Source: Hyphomonadaceae bacterium
GTDB lineage: Bacteria > Pseudomonadota > Alphaproteobacteria > Caulobacterales > Hyphomonadaceae
DNA length: 32,436 nt
Assembly: GCA_027485145.1 (NCBI GenBank)
Contig: JAIXRO010000197.1
Span: 1 to 32,436 of the forward strand
Reading direction: 5' to 3'
This document shows, one piece after another, positions 7,174 to 15,484 of the stretch; the stretch's first letter is position 1; each line of letters opens with the position of its first letter. Position numbers and translations under genes: made by a program. A model generated the notes under the pieces. That model saw only the letters and a list, made by a program, of their open reading frames with translations. It did no database searches and was not told the DNA's origin.

Positions 7174-9582
7174 TCAGGCGACGTCGCGCGAGGCCATGCC
7201 GGCTTCGAGATTGTCCGGACCGCCGATCGGCAGCGTGAACGCCACCGTCGTGCCCTCGCCGTAGATCGAGGAGAGGGTCATGCGGCCGCCATGCATTTCG
7301 GCGAAGGATTTGGTGAGCGCGAGACCAAGTCCCGTGCCGTCGGTGTTGCGGTCCTTGGTCTTGGCCACCTGTTCGAAGGGCTGGCCGAGGCGGGGAAGGT
7401 CCTCGGCCGGAATGCCGATGCCGGTATCGGTGACGCTGAACAGGATATCGCTGCCGCGCTGCTCGACACGCACGGTGATCCGGCCGCCGCGGTCGGTGAA
7501 CTTGATGGAATTGGAGACGAGGTTCAGGATCATCTGGCGGATCGCGCGGTGGTCGGCGTCGATGTCCGGCAGGTGCGCATCGGCATCGAGCACGAGATCG
7601 ATGTCCTTCTCTTCCGCCTTGCGGCGGATCATGCGCAGGGCGGCGTCCACCGGATCGGCCGGGTCGATCGGCTGAGGCGTGATCGTCAACTTGCCGGCTT
7701 CGATCTTTGCCATGTCGAGGATGTCATTGATCATGTCGAGCAGGTGCTGGCCCGAGGCGAGGATGTCGCTCGAATACTCCTTGTACGAAGGATGACCCAG
7801 CGGGCCGGCCAGTTCGTTCATCATGATCTCGGAAAAGCCGATGATGGCGTTCAGCGGTGTGCGCAGCTCGTGGCTCATGTTGCCGAGGAAGGCGGCCTTG
7901 GTGGCAGCGGCGTGTTCGGCCTTCTGCTTCTCTTCGGAATATTTGCGCGACAGCTCGCTGGCCTTGCCTTCGGAGCGTTCGAGGTCGAGCGCGGCGCGCT
8001 TCATCTTCGCCTGCTGCTTCTTCAGTTCTTCTTCGTTGCGGACGTTCTCGGTGACGTCCACGCCAACGGTCAGGAGGCCGCCATCGGGTGTGGATCGTTC
8101 GACAAGCTTCAGCCAGCGGCCATTGCGCAGCGCAATCAGGGTCGTGCGGCTGTCTTCAACGGACGTTCGCTCCAGCAGCACGGCGCCGGCCCGTGCGATC
8201 TGCATGGTCTCGTGGCTGAGGCCGGCGCGCAGCGTGTCCTGCAGGCCGAAATCGAGGGCGAAGGCGCGGTTCCAGTACAGCAACCGGCGGCGCGTATCCC
8301 AGAGTGCGAAGGGGCCGGTGAAGCCTTCGATGGCAGAACGCAGACGGCGCTCGGCGGCGCGGACCCGGTCTTCGGCCTGCTTGCGATCGGTGACGTCCAG
8401 CATGATGCCACCGAATACGTCATTTCCGGTGTGGGGGTCTTCGGACAGGCTGCCGCGGATCTCGATCCAGCGGCCCTGCGGCAAGGAGGCCGGAAAGGTC
8501 AGATGGATCCAGCCGATGGTGCGCGCCTTGTCGAAGGCCTCGAGAATGCGCTCATGCGCCTCCAGCGGCACCCGGTCGAGCAGGTCGTCGAGTGTCAGCA
8601 GGCCATGGCGCTCGAGATTGAGCAGGCTGGCGGCGCCGTCGCTGAAGAAGATGGCATTGGAGGTGTGCGACCATTCCCAGTAACCGGCCTTGGCGCCGCG
8701 CATCACGAGGCCAAGGATACGGTCCGATTCCTGGTTGCGGGTCGCCTGGATCAGCATCTCGGTCTGGCGCTTCGACAAACGGCGCGTGAGACCCACGAGC
8801 GCCATCGACGGGGCCGCGACCAGCAGGCCAAAGATGGCGAGGCGGGCGATATCGGCCGCCGAGAACAACGGCCGGGCCACCGTCAGGCAGACGCTGACAT
8901 CGCTCTTGCCGACCAGGGCGCAGGCGCTGGCGGCTCTGACGCCGTCCGGTGCGACCGCGATGGCCGAGCCCGTGGCCGGGGCCAGCCCGGCGGCTGCGGA
9001 CAGGGACGGCGCGCCGAAGCCGAAACGCTCGTCGAAGGAACTGAAGGACAGGCGCGCTGCGTCCGGCTTCTGGAACACGGACGCGACGGGAAACAGCGCG
9101 ATCAGGGTTTCGCGGTCGGCACCGGCCCAGACGAACACGAGATCGCCGTGTGATGTCAGCACCGAACCCGGCTCGCCGGGCTTCAGCTTGCGCGCGGCAG
9201 CCGATGCATCGCCAAGACGGGAGCCGGGCGGCGACTGCGCGGCGTCGCGCAACGAGACGAGCGCGTCCATGCCGGGCATCTGGGAGGCGACCTGCGATTT
9301 CGGCACGGCGGCCTCCCCGACCAGGCCAAGAACGACCTGCGCAGCATCGGCGCGGGCCGAGATTCGCGAGGCCAGCATGCGGGCTTCGGCTTCGAGCTGG
9401 ACACGGAAGTTGCGTTCCGCCGTCTGGTGCTCCTCCCAGGCCTTGAAGCCGAGCGCGAGGGCCAGAAGGCCCAGGATGGCAAGGATCAGCGCCCAGTTTC
9501 GCCGGTTGTCGGCAGCCAGCAACCGGCCGTCCGCCGCAGCGGACTTGTCAGCCTTGCTGGACTGGGAAGACTGTCTGGCCAA
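7174..9582 (-). CDS. PleC/DivJ-like PAS sensor histidine kinase
   Basis: An 802-residue membrane kinase. TM1 is about 29-46 and TM2 about 246-264, enclosing a periplasmic sensor of about 200 residues. Two PAS-like domains follow (about 285-400 with YWEWSHTSNAIFFSDG, and about 415-515 with FALWDTRRRLLYWNRAFA), then a coiled coil. HisKA has SHELRTPLNAIIGFSEIMMN (His571), followed by DILDMAKIEAGKL. The ATPase has NLVSNSIKFTD, DTGIGIP and DGTGLGLAL. There is no receiver domain. The architecture and HisKA sequence resemble the cell-cycle kinases PleC and DivJ of Caulobacterales, and length is close to PleC. The start is TTG at 9582: only 11 codons separate it from an in-frame stop and none is ATG or GTG. 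An inverted repeat lies just upstream. Confidence 0.9.
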   Translation of the reverse strand: MARQSSQSSKADKSAAADGRLLAADNRRNWALILAILGLLALALGFKAWEEHQTAERNFRVQLEAEARMLASRISARADAAQVVLGLVGEAAVPKSQVASQMPGMDALVSLRDAAQSPPGSRLGDASAAARKLKPGEPGSVLTSHGDLVFVWAGADRETLIALFPVASVFQKPDAARLSFSSFDERFGFGAPSLSAAAGLAPATGSAIAVAPDGVRAASACALVGKSDVSVCLTVARPLFSAADIARLAIFGLLVAAPSMALVGLTRRLSKRQTEMLIQATRNQESDRILGLVMRGAKAGYWEWSHTSNAIFFSDGAASLLNLERHGLLTLDDLLDRVPLEAHERILEAFDKARTIGWIHLTFPASLPQGRWIEIRGSLSEDPHTGNDVFGGIMLDVTDRKQAEDRVRAAERRLRSAIEGFTGPFALWDTRRRLLYWNRAFALDFGLQDTLRAGLSHETMQIARAGAVLLERTSVEDSRTTLIALRNGRWLKLVERSTPDGGLLTVGVDVTENVRNEEELKKQQAKMKRAALDLERSEGKASELSRKYSEEKQKAEHAAATKAAFLGNMSHELRTPLNAIIGFSEIMMNELAGPLGHPSYKEYSSDILASGQHLLDMINDILDMAKIEAGKLTITPQPIDPADPVDAALRMIRRKAEEKDIDLVLDADAHLPDIDADHRAIRQMILNLVSNSIKFTDRGGRITVRVEQRGSDILFSVTDTGIGIPAEDLPRLGQPFEQVAKTKDRNTDGTGLGLALTKSFAEMHGGRMTLSSIYGEGTTVAFTLPIGGPDNLEAGMASRDVA

Positions 9583-9589
9583 GATTGCC

Positions 9590-9621
9590 CCGTGATCGGC
9601 GAACGAACTTTCGGATCACGG
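9590..9621 (-). promoter_or_regulatory. Inverted repeat at the translation start of the sensor kinase
   Basis: CCGTGATC (9590-9597) and GATCACGG (9614-9621) are a perfect 8-bp inverted repeat. Inside it CGAA (9600-9603) can pair with TTCG (9610-9613), giving a 12-bp stem with a 2-nt bulge and a 6-nt loop. In the kinase mRNA the 3' arm ends 7 nt before the TTG start and holds the only G-rich ribosome-site candidate. It could control translation or be a protein-binding site. No U-run follows, so it is not a typical terminator. Confidence 0.5.
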
Positions 9622-9682
9622 CATACTCGATGGCAAACCTTTCTGCACTGTTAAGCAGAACAAGGAATTTGTTAACGATTTC

Positions 9683-12304
9683 TCATCCTCCGGTGGAAAG
9701 GGCACGCGCCGCAATATCCGCTGCGTTTTCCGACAGTCCCGCCTCGGTGAGGCGCCTCAGGCAGGCTTCAGCCTCGGCGCGGGCCTTTGGCTCCAGCAGG
9801 CGCCAAGATTCGAATGCGGTCAGAAGGCGCGCGCCGAGCGCCGGATTGGCCTTGTCGGCCGCCAAGATGGTCGCCTCGACGGCGCGGTAGCCGGAGCCGT
9901 CCGGGGCATGGAACGCGGCGAGGTTCTGCATCGCGAAGGCGCCGATGACCGAGCGCACGCGGTTGGGGTTGCGCAGGTCGAAGGCCGGATGGGCGATCAG
10001 GCGCTTGACGTCTTCCGCCGTGCCGGTCGAGGCCTGAACGGAGAACCATTTGTCCATGACAAGCGGATCACGTTCCCACGATTCTTCGAACTCCTCGATT
10101 GCGAAACGCTTTTCGCGGCCTTTCGTGAACATCAGGCCGCGTAGCGCGGCAAGCCGCTCGGTCATGTTCGGGGCGCGTTCGAAAAGCGTATAGAGCGCGG
10201 CCGCGGCATGCGGCAAATCCGACGCGCCGATGAGGCCGATACACGCGGTGCGCAGGGCGCGCACGGAGGCCTGCTCCGCCCCCGGATGATAGGGGGTGGG
10301 CATCGGCGTGCCGAGGGTTTCGGCCACGTCATCGGCAAGGCTGCGATAGAGCGCCGCCTTGAGCTTCAGGATCGATGCCTGCAGCGCAACGGGATCTGCG
10401 GGCTGGCGTTCGAGGAATAGCTCGCCGACATCCGGCAGGCGGATCAGCAAGGCGGCGAAGGCGGGGTCCGCCTTGGCTCCGCGCACGGCGCTGGCGATCG
10501 CGTCCACGAGGTCCTGATCCGGATTGGTCTGGCTGCCATCTGCAAGGGCGATCAGCTCGTCCTTGATGAGGGATTGCAGCCCATCCCACTTGTTGAACGG
10601 ATCGCTCTCAGCCCGCACGAGGGCGAGGCGCGCCTCGCGGGTCAGGTCGCGCTCGATGCGGACCGGCGCGGAAAAATCCCGGTTGACCGAAAAGAGCGGA
10701 CGGTCGCTGCCGGCCGGCAGGCGCAATTCGATCGTGGCGCTCGCCTCATCGAGCACATGGACGGCGGGACCGGCCGGCCGGCCTTCCGCCGCCGCCGGAC
10801 TGCCATCGCTTTTCATCAGATGGCAGAGCAACGGCAGCACCGACGGCTTCTTGACGGGCTGTCCGGGTGTCGGCGCGGTCGATTGCGTGAACCCGATCCG
10901 CAGGGTGGAGGTCGCCGGGTCCCACTGCTCGGTGACGCGCACCACGGGCGTTCCGGCCTGCGTGTACCAGTTGAGGAAGCCCGAGAAGTCCCGGCCGGTG
11001 ACGTCTGCGAAACAGCCGTAGAAGTCTTCGATCGTGACCGCCTGCCCGTCATGGCGCGCAAAGTAGAGATCCATGCCTTCGCGGAACTTGCCCTCGCCGA
11101 TCAGCCTGCGGAGCATGCCGATGATCTCGGCGCCCTTTTCATAGACGGTGGCGGTGTAGAGGTTGTCGATGGCGCCGTAATTGTCCGGGCGCACGGCATG
11201 GGCGAGCGGGCCGGCATCCTCGGCGAACTGGCGGGCGCGCAGCTTGATGACGTCCTTGATGCGCTGGACGGGACGTGAGCGCATGTCGGCGGAGAAGTTC
11301 TGGTCGCGGAAAACCGTCAGGCCTTCCTTCAGGCAGAGCTGGAACCAGTCGCGGCAGGTGATCCGGTTGCCGGTCCAGTTGTGAAAGTACTCGTGGGCGA
11401 CGATGGATTCGATCGCTTCGAAATCGGCATCGGTCGCGGTCGACTCGTCTGCCAGCACGTAGGCGGAGTTGAAGATGTTGAGACCCTTGTTCTCCATCGC
11501 GCCGAAATTGAAGTCTCGCACGGCGACGATGTTGAAGACGCCCAGATCATATTCGCGGCCATAGGCCGTCTCGTCCCAACGCATCGAACGCTTCAGGCAA
11601 TCCATCGCCCAGGCGGCGCGCGGCGCGTCGCCCTTGTCGACATGGATGCCGAGATCGACAACCCGGCCCGACATGGTGGTGAACGTGTCGCGCAAGACGT
11701 CATAGTCGCCGGCGCAGAGCGCGAAGAGGTAGGCGGGCTTCTTGTGCGGGTCGATCCACTCGGCGAAGTGGCGCCCGCCTGGCAGGTCACCGGAGGCGCC
11801 GGGCGTACCGTTCGACAGCAGGATAGGAAACTCGTCCTTCGGGCCTGCCATCCGTACCCGGAACGAACTCATCACGTCCGGGCGATCCGGGTAATAGGTG
11901 ATGCGGCGGAAGCCTTCGGCCTCGCACTGGGTACAGAGCCGGCCGCCGGAGAGGTAGAGACCCGACAGGGCCGTGTTGGCCTCCGGCGAAATCTCGACTT
12001 CGGTTTCGAGTGTGAAGGGCCCGGCCGGCGGTGTGTGCAGCGTCAGCCCGCGCGGATCGACGGTGAATTCGGAGGGGTCGAGGGGCGAGACCGCCGCACC
12101 CGGCTGGCCAAGCGCGATGGACAGGAGGCGCAGAGCGTCGCCGTCGAGGCGCATGGGGCCGGGGCCCTGCGGCGTGATGGCGAGCACCGCGCGGACACGG
12201 GTCACCTTGCGGCCAAGGTCAAAGTCGAGATCCACCGAGTTGATCTCGAAGGGATAGGGCACATAGTCCTTGAGGTGCACGGCCACAGGGGTTTCCGTTC
12301 GCAT
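9683..12304 (-). CDS. pepN: Aminopeptidase N (M1 family)
   Basis: An 873-residue M1 metallo-aminopeptidase of typical PepN length. It removes N-terminal residues from peptides in the cytoplasm. Zinc and substrate motifs are complete: GAMEN at 268-272 and HEYFH at 304-308, with the third zinc ligand E327 in LKEGLTVFRDQ. The N-terminal domain begins LKDYVPYPFEINSVDLDFDL, as in E. coli-type PepN, and the C-terminal helical repeat domain fills residues of about 530 onward. The ATG at 12304 has a strong GAGGAGG site 8 nt upstream. The kinase gene follows on the same strand after about 100 nt containing two inverted repeats. Confidence 0.95.
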   Translation of the reverse strand: MRTETPVAVHLKDYVPYPFEINSVDLDFDLGRKVTRVRAVLAITPQGPGPMRLDGDALRLLSIALGQPGAAVSPLDPSEFTVDPRGLTLHTPPAGPFTLETEVEISPEANTALSGLYLSGGRLCTQCEAEGFRRITYYPDRPDVMSSFRVRMAGPKDEFPILLSNGTPGASGDLPGGRHFAEWIDPHKKPAYLFALCAGDYDVLRDTFTTMSGRVVDLGIHVDKGDAPRAAWAMDCLKRSMRWDETAYGREYDLGVFNIVAVRDFNFGAMENKGLNIFNSAYVLADESTATDADFEAIESIVAHEYFHNWTGNRITCRDWFQLCLKEGLTVFRDQNFSADMRSRPVQRIKDVIKLRARQFAEDAGPLAHAVRPDNYGAIDNLYTATVYEKGAEIIGMLRRLIGEGKFREGMDLYFARHDGQAVTIEDFYGCFADVTGRDFSGFLNWYTQAGTPVVRVTEQWDPATSTLRIGFTQSTAPTPGQPVKKPSVLPLLCHLMKSDGSPAAAEGRPAGPAVHVLDEASATIELRLPAGSDRPLFSVNRDFSAPVRIERDLTREARLALVRAESDPFNKWDGLQSLIKDELIALADGSQTNPDQDLVDAIASAVRGAKADPAFAALLIRLPDVGELFLERQPADPVALQASILKLKAALYRSLADDVAETLGTPMPTPYHPGAEQASVRALRTACIGLIGASDLPHAAAALYTLFERAPNMTERLAALRGLMFTKGREKRFAIEEFEESWERDPLVMDKWFSVQASTGTAEDVKRLIAHPAFDLRNPNRVRSVIGAFAMQNLAAFHAPDGSGYRAVEATILAADKANPALGARLLTAFESWRLLEPKARAEAEACLRRLTEAGLSENAADIAARALSTGG

Positions 12305-12413
12305 GATGCGGTCCTCCTCAAATCTGCCTGATACGCTGGCACAGGGTTACAGAGCCGTGCCCGCACCGTCGAGGGCTGTTGTCTGGCACCGGCCTTGCTG
12401 GCATCAGGCCCAC

Positions 12414-12788
12414 ATGAAAGCCGCACCCGCAAGCTATCCCGCCTCGATCCGCCGCGCCGCGGCCGTTTCTGCCGCGCTGATCGCCGTCATCGTCGGCTAT
12501 TTCTCACTGGTACCGCCCGGCGAGGCGCCCGCGCCGCAGATTTCGGACAAGATCCGGCATTTCGTGGCCTATGCGGCGCTGGCGGTTCCGGTCGCGGTCT
12601 GGTTCGGACCCGGGCGGCTTTTCGCCGCGATGGCCGCCACGGTGCTTTACGGCGCCGGGTTGGAGGGCGCGCAAGCGCTCGCGGGTACGGGGCGGGAAGG
12701 CTCGCTGGCGGATGCCGCCGCGAATGCGCTCGGCGCCGTCACCGGCGTGCTGAGCGTCTGGATGGGTGCGCGCCTGCTCCGGCGCTGA
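12414..12788 (+). CDS. VanZ-like family membrane protein
   Basis: A 124-residue membrane protein with the VanZ-like pattern: a first membrane helix (AAAVSAALIAVIVGYFSLVP), then SDKIRHFVAYAALAVPVAVWF, an LYGAGLEGAQALAG segment with the conserved E-x-x-Q, and SLADAAANALGAVTGVL with the D-x-x-A-N motif. Family function is mostly unknown; the name comes from a teicoplanin-resistance accessory gene and does not imply resistance here. The in-frame region upstream of 12414 lacks hydrophobic or family sequence, so this ATG is chosen. Its stop joins the reverse-strand stop of the next gene as TGATCA. Confidence 0.85.
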   Translation: MKAAPASYPASIRRAAAVSAALIAVIVGYFSLVPPGEAPAPQISDKIRHFVAYAALAVPVAVWFGPGRLFAAMAATVLYGAGLEGAQALAGTGREGSLADAAANALGAVTGVLSVWMGARLLRR

Positions 12789-13364
12789 TCACTCGGCAGC
12801 GACGGTCACTTCTTCGTCGAGCCGGTACACGTTGCGCAGGATCAGCGAGCAATGCTGCGCAACCGGTTTCAAGCTGGCCGGAACCTCTGACGGATTGCTC
12901 GCGGCAAATTCCGCGATGCGGCGCGCAATGCGCATCAGGTCCGGCGTATGAACGATCATCCGGGCCTGGTGTTCGACGCGCTGGGGATCGCGGTCAAATT
13001 CCGAGCCGCCGACACGCCAACCGCCGCTGCCACCTTCGTCGGTCGCAACGACCGGAAAGGTGCCGGGATTGGCCAGTGTGACGCCAAACTCGCCTGCCCG
13101 CCACTTGATGGCGCGCCGGTCGATGAACCATTGCTCCAGCATCATGTCGTCATCTTCGCCGGCGACGCGGTTCTGGTTGTGGAGTGCCTGCTCCGAGACC
13201 AGTTCATGCGCGTGGAACGGCCGGCCGAGTCCGCAATCGTACGTGATGCGCAGCGGTTCAGCGACATCCTTGACCCAATGCGGCACGACATGCTCGATCA
13301 CGGCCCAGGTACCGACCGGCTTCACGAACACGCGCTGCGACTTGTGGAACAGGGCCTTGGCCAT
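12789..13364 (-). CDS. Conserved-looking protein of unknown function
   Basis: A 191-residue soluble protein that I do not recognise. It begins MAKALFHKSQRVFVKPVGTW and contains a WAVIEHVVPHWVKDVAEPLRITYDCGLGRPFHAHEL stretch, rich in His, Trp and aromatic residues. A middle part reads DDMMLEQWFIDRRAIKWRAGEFG, and a helical C-terminus has PDLMRIARRIAEFA and a single cysteine in QHCSLILRNVYRLDEE. No signal peptide or membrane helix is seen. The ATG at 13364 is chosen over a frame opening at 13400 because AGAGGAG lies 7 nt upstream. Coding is supported by the good ribosome site, natural amino-acid composition and lack of a better frame. Confidence 0.8.
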   Translation of the reverse strand: MAKALFHKSQRVFVKPVGTWAVIEHVVPHWVKDVAEPLRITYDCGLGRPFHAHELVSEQALHNQNRVAGEDDDMMLEQWFIDRRAIKWRAGEFGVTLANPGTFPVVATDEGGSGGWRVGGSEFDRDPQRVEHQARMIVHTPDLMRIARRIAEFAASNPSEVPASLKPVAQHCSLILRNVYRLDEEVTVAAE

Positions 13365-13561
13365 GGGGCGTCTCCTCTTGACGGCCAGAGCTTGCCACAT
13401 TCAGGTTGGCGACGAGTGAAACCAATCGATGAAATTCAACCGGTTGTGGCCGCGGCATTGCCGCTGGGTCACGGCTTTCCGTGCGCGTAAAGTCCGCTAT
13501 TCTTTGTGCATCCGCGATAACAAGCAAAGCCCGGAACGGGCGATGGGGAGCCAGACGCGCC

Positions 13562-14677
13562 ATGAATTTCGATTTCTCAGAAGACCAGAAATACCTCGCC
13601 GGTGAAGCCCGGAAGTTCCTGTCGGCCCAGTGCCCGACATCGGAAGTCCGCAAGGTGCTGAACAATGACGGCGTCGCCTATCACGCCGACCTCTGGAAGA
13701 AGGTCGCCGAAATGGGCTGGCTGGGCGCCGCGATTCCGGAAGAGCATGGCGGGCTCGGCCTCGGCATGCTGGAGATGTGCGTGCTCGCCGAGGAGATGGG
13801 CCGCGCCATTGCGCCGGTGCCATTCGCCTCGACCGCCTATTATCTCACCGAAGCGCTGAAACTGGCTGGCAGCGACAAGCAGAAGGCCGCCATCCTGCCC
13901 CAGATCGCCGCGGGCGCCGTGATCGGGGCCTATGCGGCCTCCGAAGGCCCGGGCAATCCGGACGCCTCGAACGTGCGCACGACCTTTGACGGCAAGACAC
14001 TCACCGGTACCAAGATCCCGGTGACCGACGGCGACATTGCCACCCACGCGGTGGTGCTGGCCAAGGAAGGCAAGGGCCTCGCGCTCGTGCTGGTCGACCT
14101 CTCCGCCAAGGGCGTCACCCGCAAGTCCGTCCAGACCATCGACCCCACCCGCAGCCATGCAGAGATCCAGTTCGATGCGACCCCGGCTGAGCGGCTCGGC
14201 GCCAAGGGTGAAGGCGAGAGCCTGAATGCCCAGCTGCTGGACCGCGTGGCCGTGCTGCTCGCCTTCGAACAGCTTGGCGGCGCGTCGGTCTGCCTCGAGA
14301 TGGCGAATGACTATGCCAAGAACCGCTACGCCTTTGGCCGCCCGATCGGCGGCAACCAGGCGATCAAGCACAAGCTGGCCGACATCTACGTGAAGAACGA
14401 GATTGCGCGCTCGAACTGCTTCTATGGCGCCTGGGCGCTGCTGACTGATGCGTCGGAACTGCCGGAAGCGGCCGCGGCTGCGCGCGTCGCCGCGTCAGAG
14501 GCCTACTGGTTTGCGTCGAAGGAAAACATCCAGACGCATGGCGGCATGGGCTTCACCTGGGAAGTCGACTGCCACCTCTTCTATCGCCGGGCGAAGCTGC
14601 TGGCCGTGCAGGCCGGCTCGCCCAAGGTCTGGAAAGAGAAACTGGTGCGTGCCCTCGAGGCGAAGAATGCGGCCTGA
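13562..14677 (+). CDS. Acyl-CoA dehydrogenase family protein (small-subunit type)
   Basis: A 371-residue flavoprotein. It has the N-terminal helical domain (MNFDFSEDQKYLAGEARKFL; WKKVAEMGWLGAAIPEEHGGLGLG), a middle beta domain (GAYAASEGPGNPDASNVRTT) and the C-terminal helical domain (QLGGASVCLEMANDYAKNRYAFGRPIGGNQAIKHKLADIY; ENIQTHGGMGFTWEVDCHLFYRRAK). Such enzymes oxidise acyl-CoA thioesters with FAD and pass electrons to ETF. The sequence is of the kind that pairs with a second dehydrogenase in heteromeric enzymes; one lies at 15485-16687. No typical catalytic Glu-Gly-Thr motif is seen near its C-terminus. The start at 13562 fits the family N-terminus. Confidence 0.92.
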   Translation: MNFDFSEDQKYLAGEARKFLSAQCPTSEVRKVLNNDGVAYHADLWKKVAEMGWLGAAIPEEHGGLGLGMLEMCVLAEEMGRAIAPVPFASTAYYLTEALKLAGSDKQKAAILPQIAAGAVIGAYAASEGPGNPDASNVRTTFDGKTLTGTKIPVTDGDIATHAVVLAKEGKGLALVLVDLSAKGVTRKSVQTIDPTRSHAEIQFDATPAERLGAKGEGESLNAQLLDRVAVLLAFEQLGGASVCLEMANDYAKNRYAFGRPIGGNQAIKHKLADIYVKNEIARSNCFYGAWALLTDASELPEAAAAARVAASEAYWFASKENIQTHGGMGFTWEVDCHLFYRRAKLLAVQAGSPKVWKEKLVRALEAKNAA

Positions 14678-14750
14678 GGCCAGCCCTCTCACAGGCCACC
14701 GGGCACAGACCGGACGGCGGGATCATACCCGCCGCCCGCTGCGTCAAGGC

Positions 14751-15278
14751 TTACTCGCCCTGCGGATAGGTGACCGGCGCCGGGGCTTCCCAGGTGACGG
14801 TGTCCGTCGGCTTCGAGCTTCCACCCGTGTAGACTTCCAGTTTGGCGGTCTTGTAGGTGATGTCGAAGTTCTCGATGACCTGCGACTTGTCGCCGGTATA
14901 GGTCGAGTAGTTGTTGAGAACGGCGTCCGTCAGCTTCCAGACCTGCTTGTCCGTGGAGCCGTCCGTCGTGATCGTGATCTCGACGACCGGAACGGCGGTG
15001 CCGCCCACGACATGCTTCAGGATCTTGGCGGACGAGGTGTCGAAGTCACGGGTGACGTAGATGCCACCGGCGTAAAGCTGAACCTTGGCCGGCTCGACCG
15101 GAAGGTACGTGACCGGATCATAAACCGGTTGCTGCGAGATGCTGAGCGTGGCGGCCGTTGCGGCAACCTTGTCGTTGCCGACCTTGATTTCGACTCCGGC
15201 ATGCGCGAGCCCGGCAATCAGCATGGAAGCGGCGGAGGCGGCGGCAATGCGGCGGGTTTGCGCGAAGATATTCGACAT
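14751..15278 (-). CDS. Secreted Hcp-like (type VI tube protein fold) protein
   Basis: A 175-residue protein with a clear Sec signal peptide, MSNIFAQTRRIAAASAASMLIAGLAHA, cut after AHA. The mature chain is beta-rich. Its second half follows the Hcp pattern: DTSSAKILKHVVGGTAVPVVEITITT, then VWKLTDAVLNNYST, then QVIENFDITYKTAKLEVYT and a terminal VTWEAP. This compares with the Hcp1 order LTIRK, ITLKEVLVSSVST, ENVTLNFAQVQVDY and YGWN. The similarity is judged by eye, so the Hcp call is moderate. No other type VI genes are present. The ATG at 15278 has AAGGGA upstream; a longer frame to 15422 would hide the signal peptide. It sits inverted between two acyl-CoA dehydrogenase genes. Confidence 0.7.
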   Translation of the reverse strand: MSNIFAQTRRIAAASAASMLIAGLAHAGVEIKVGNDKVAATAATLSISQQPVYDPVTYLPVEPAKVQLYAGGIYVTRDFDTSSAKILKHVVGGTAVPVVEITITTDGSTDKQVWKLTDAVLNNYSTYTGDKSQVIENFDITYKTAKLEVYTGGSSKPTDTVTWEAPAPVTYPQGE

Positions 15279-15385
15279 GTGGCGTTGTCCCTTTGTGTTG
15301 CGCCGCGGGCGGGAGCACAGTGCTCTTCTCCCCAGCGCACGAGACACATACGACGCCCCAAATCCGGATGGAATAAGGCAACCGC

Positions 15386-15413
15386 TTGTCAGCAATCGTT
15401 CACGCCATAATAT
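15386..15413 (+). promoter_or_regulatory. Candidate promoter for the second acyl-CoA dehydrogenase
   Basis: TTGTCA (15386-15391) and TAATAT (15408-15413) are spaced by 16 nt in an AT-rich island of an otherwise GC-rich region. A transcript would begin near 15420 and give a leader of about 65 nt before the ATG at 15485. The rest of the roughly 200-nt gap, between 15279 and 15484, shows no gene. Confidence 0.45.
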
Positions 15414-15484
15414 TTTTACCAAGATGTAACCGGGCTTGAAAAACCGGTTTCAACCCCCAGCCACTGAAAGCAACGGAGACCGAC

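Noticed and set aside
7291-9153. Long forward open frame (620 codons) inside the kinase region
   Set aside because: It is antisense to the clearly real sensor kinase. High GC keeps the opposite frame free of stops, and its translation shows no domain.
9651-9676. CtrA-type binding site upstream of the PleC-like kinase
   Set aside because: TTAA occurs twice, but 17 nt apart rather than the 7 nt of a full CtrA box. The TTAAC near 31681 is likewise only a half-site.
14715-14734. CGGCGGG-ATCATA-CCCGCCG hairpin as a terminator
   Set aside because: The stem is perfect, but no T-run follows on either strand. It may still slow or protect transcript ends between the convergent genes.
14751-15278. Part of a type VI secretion cluster
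   Set aside because: No sheath, baseplate, VgrG or ClpV genes are present, and the protein has a Sec signal.
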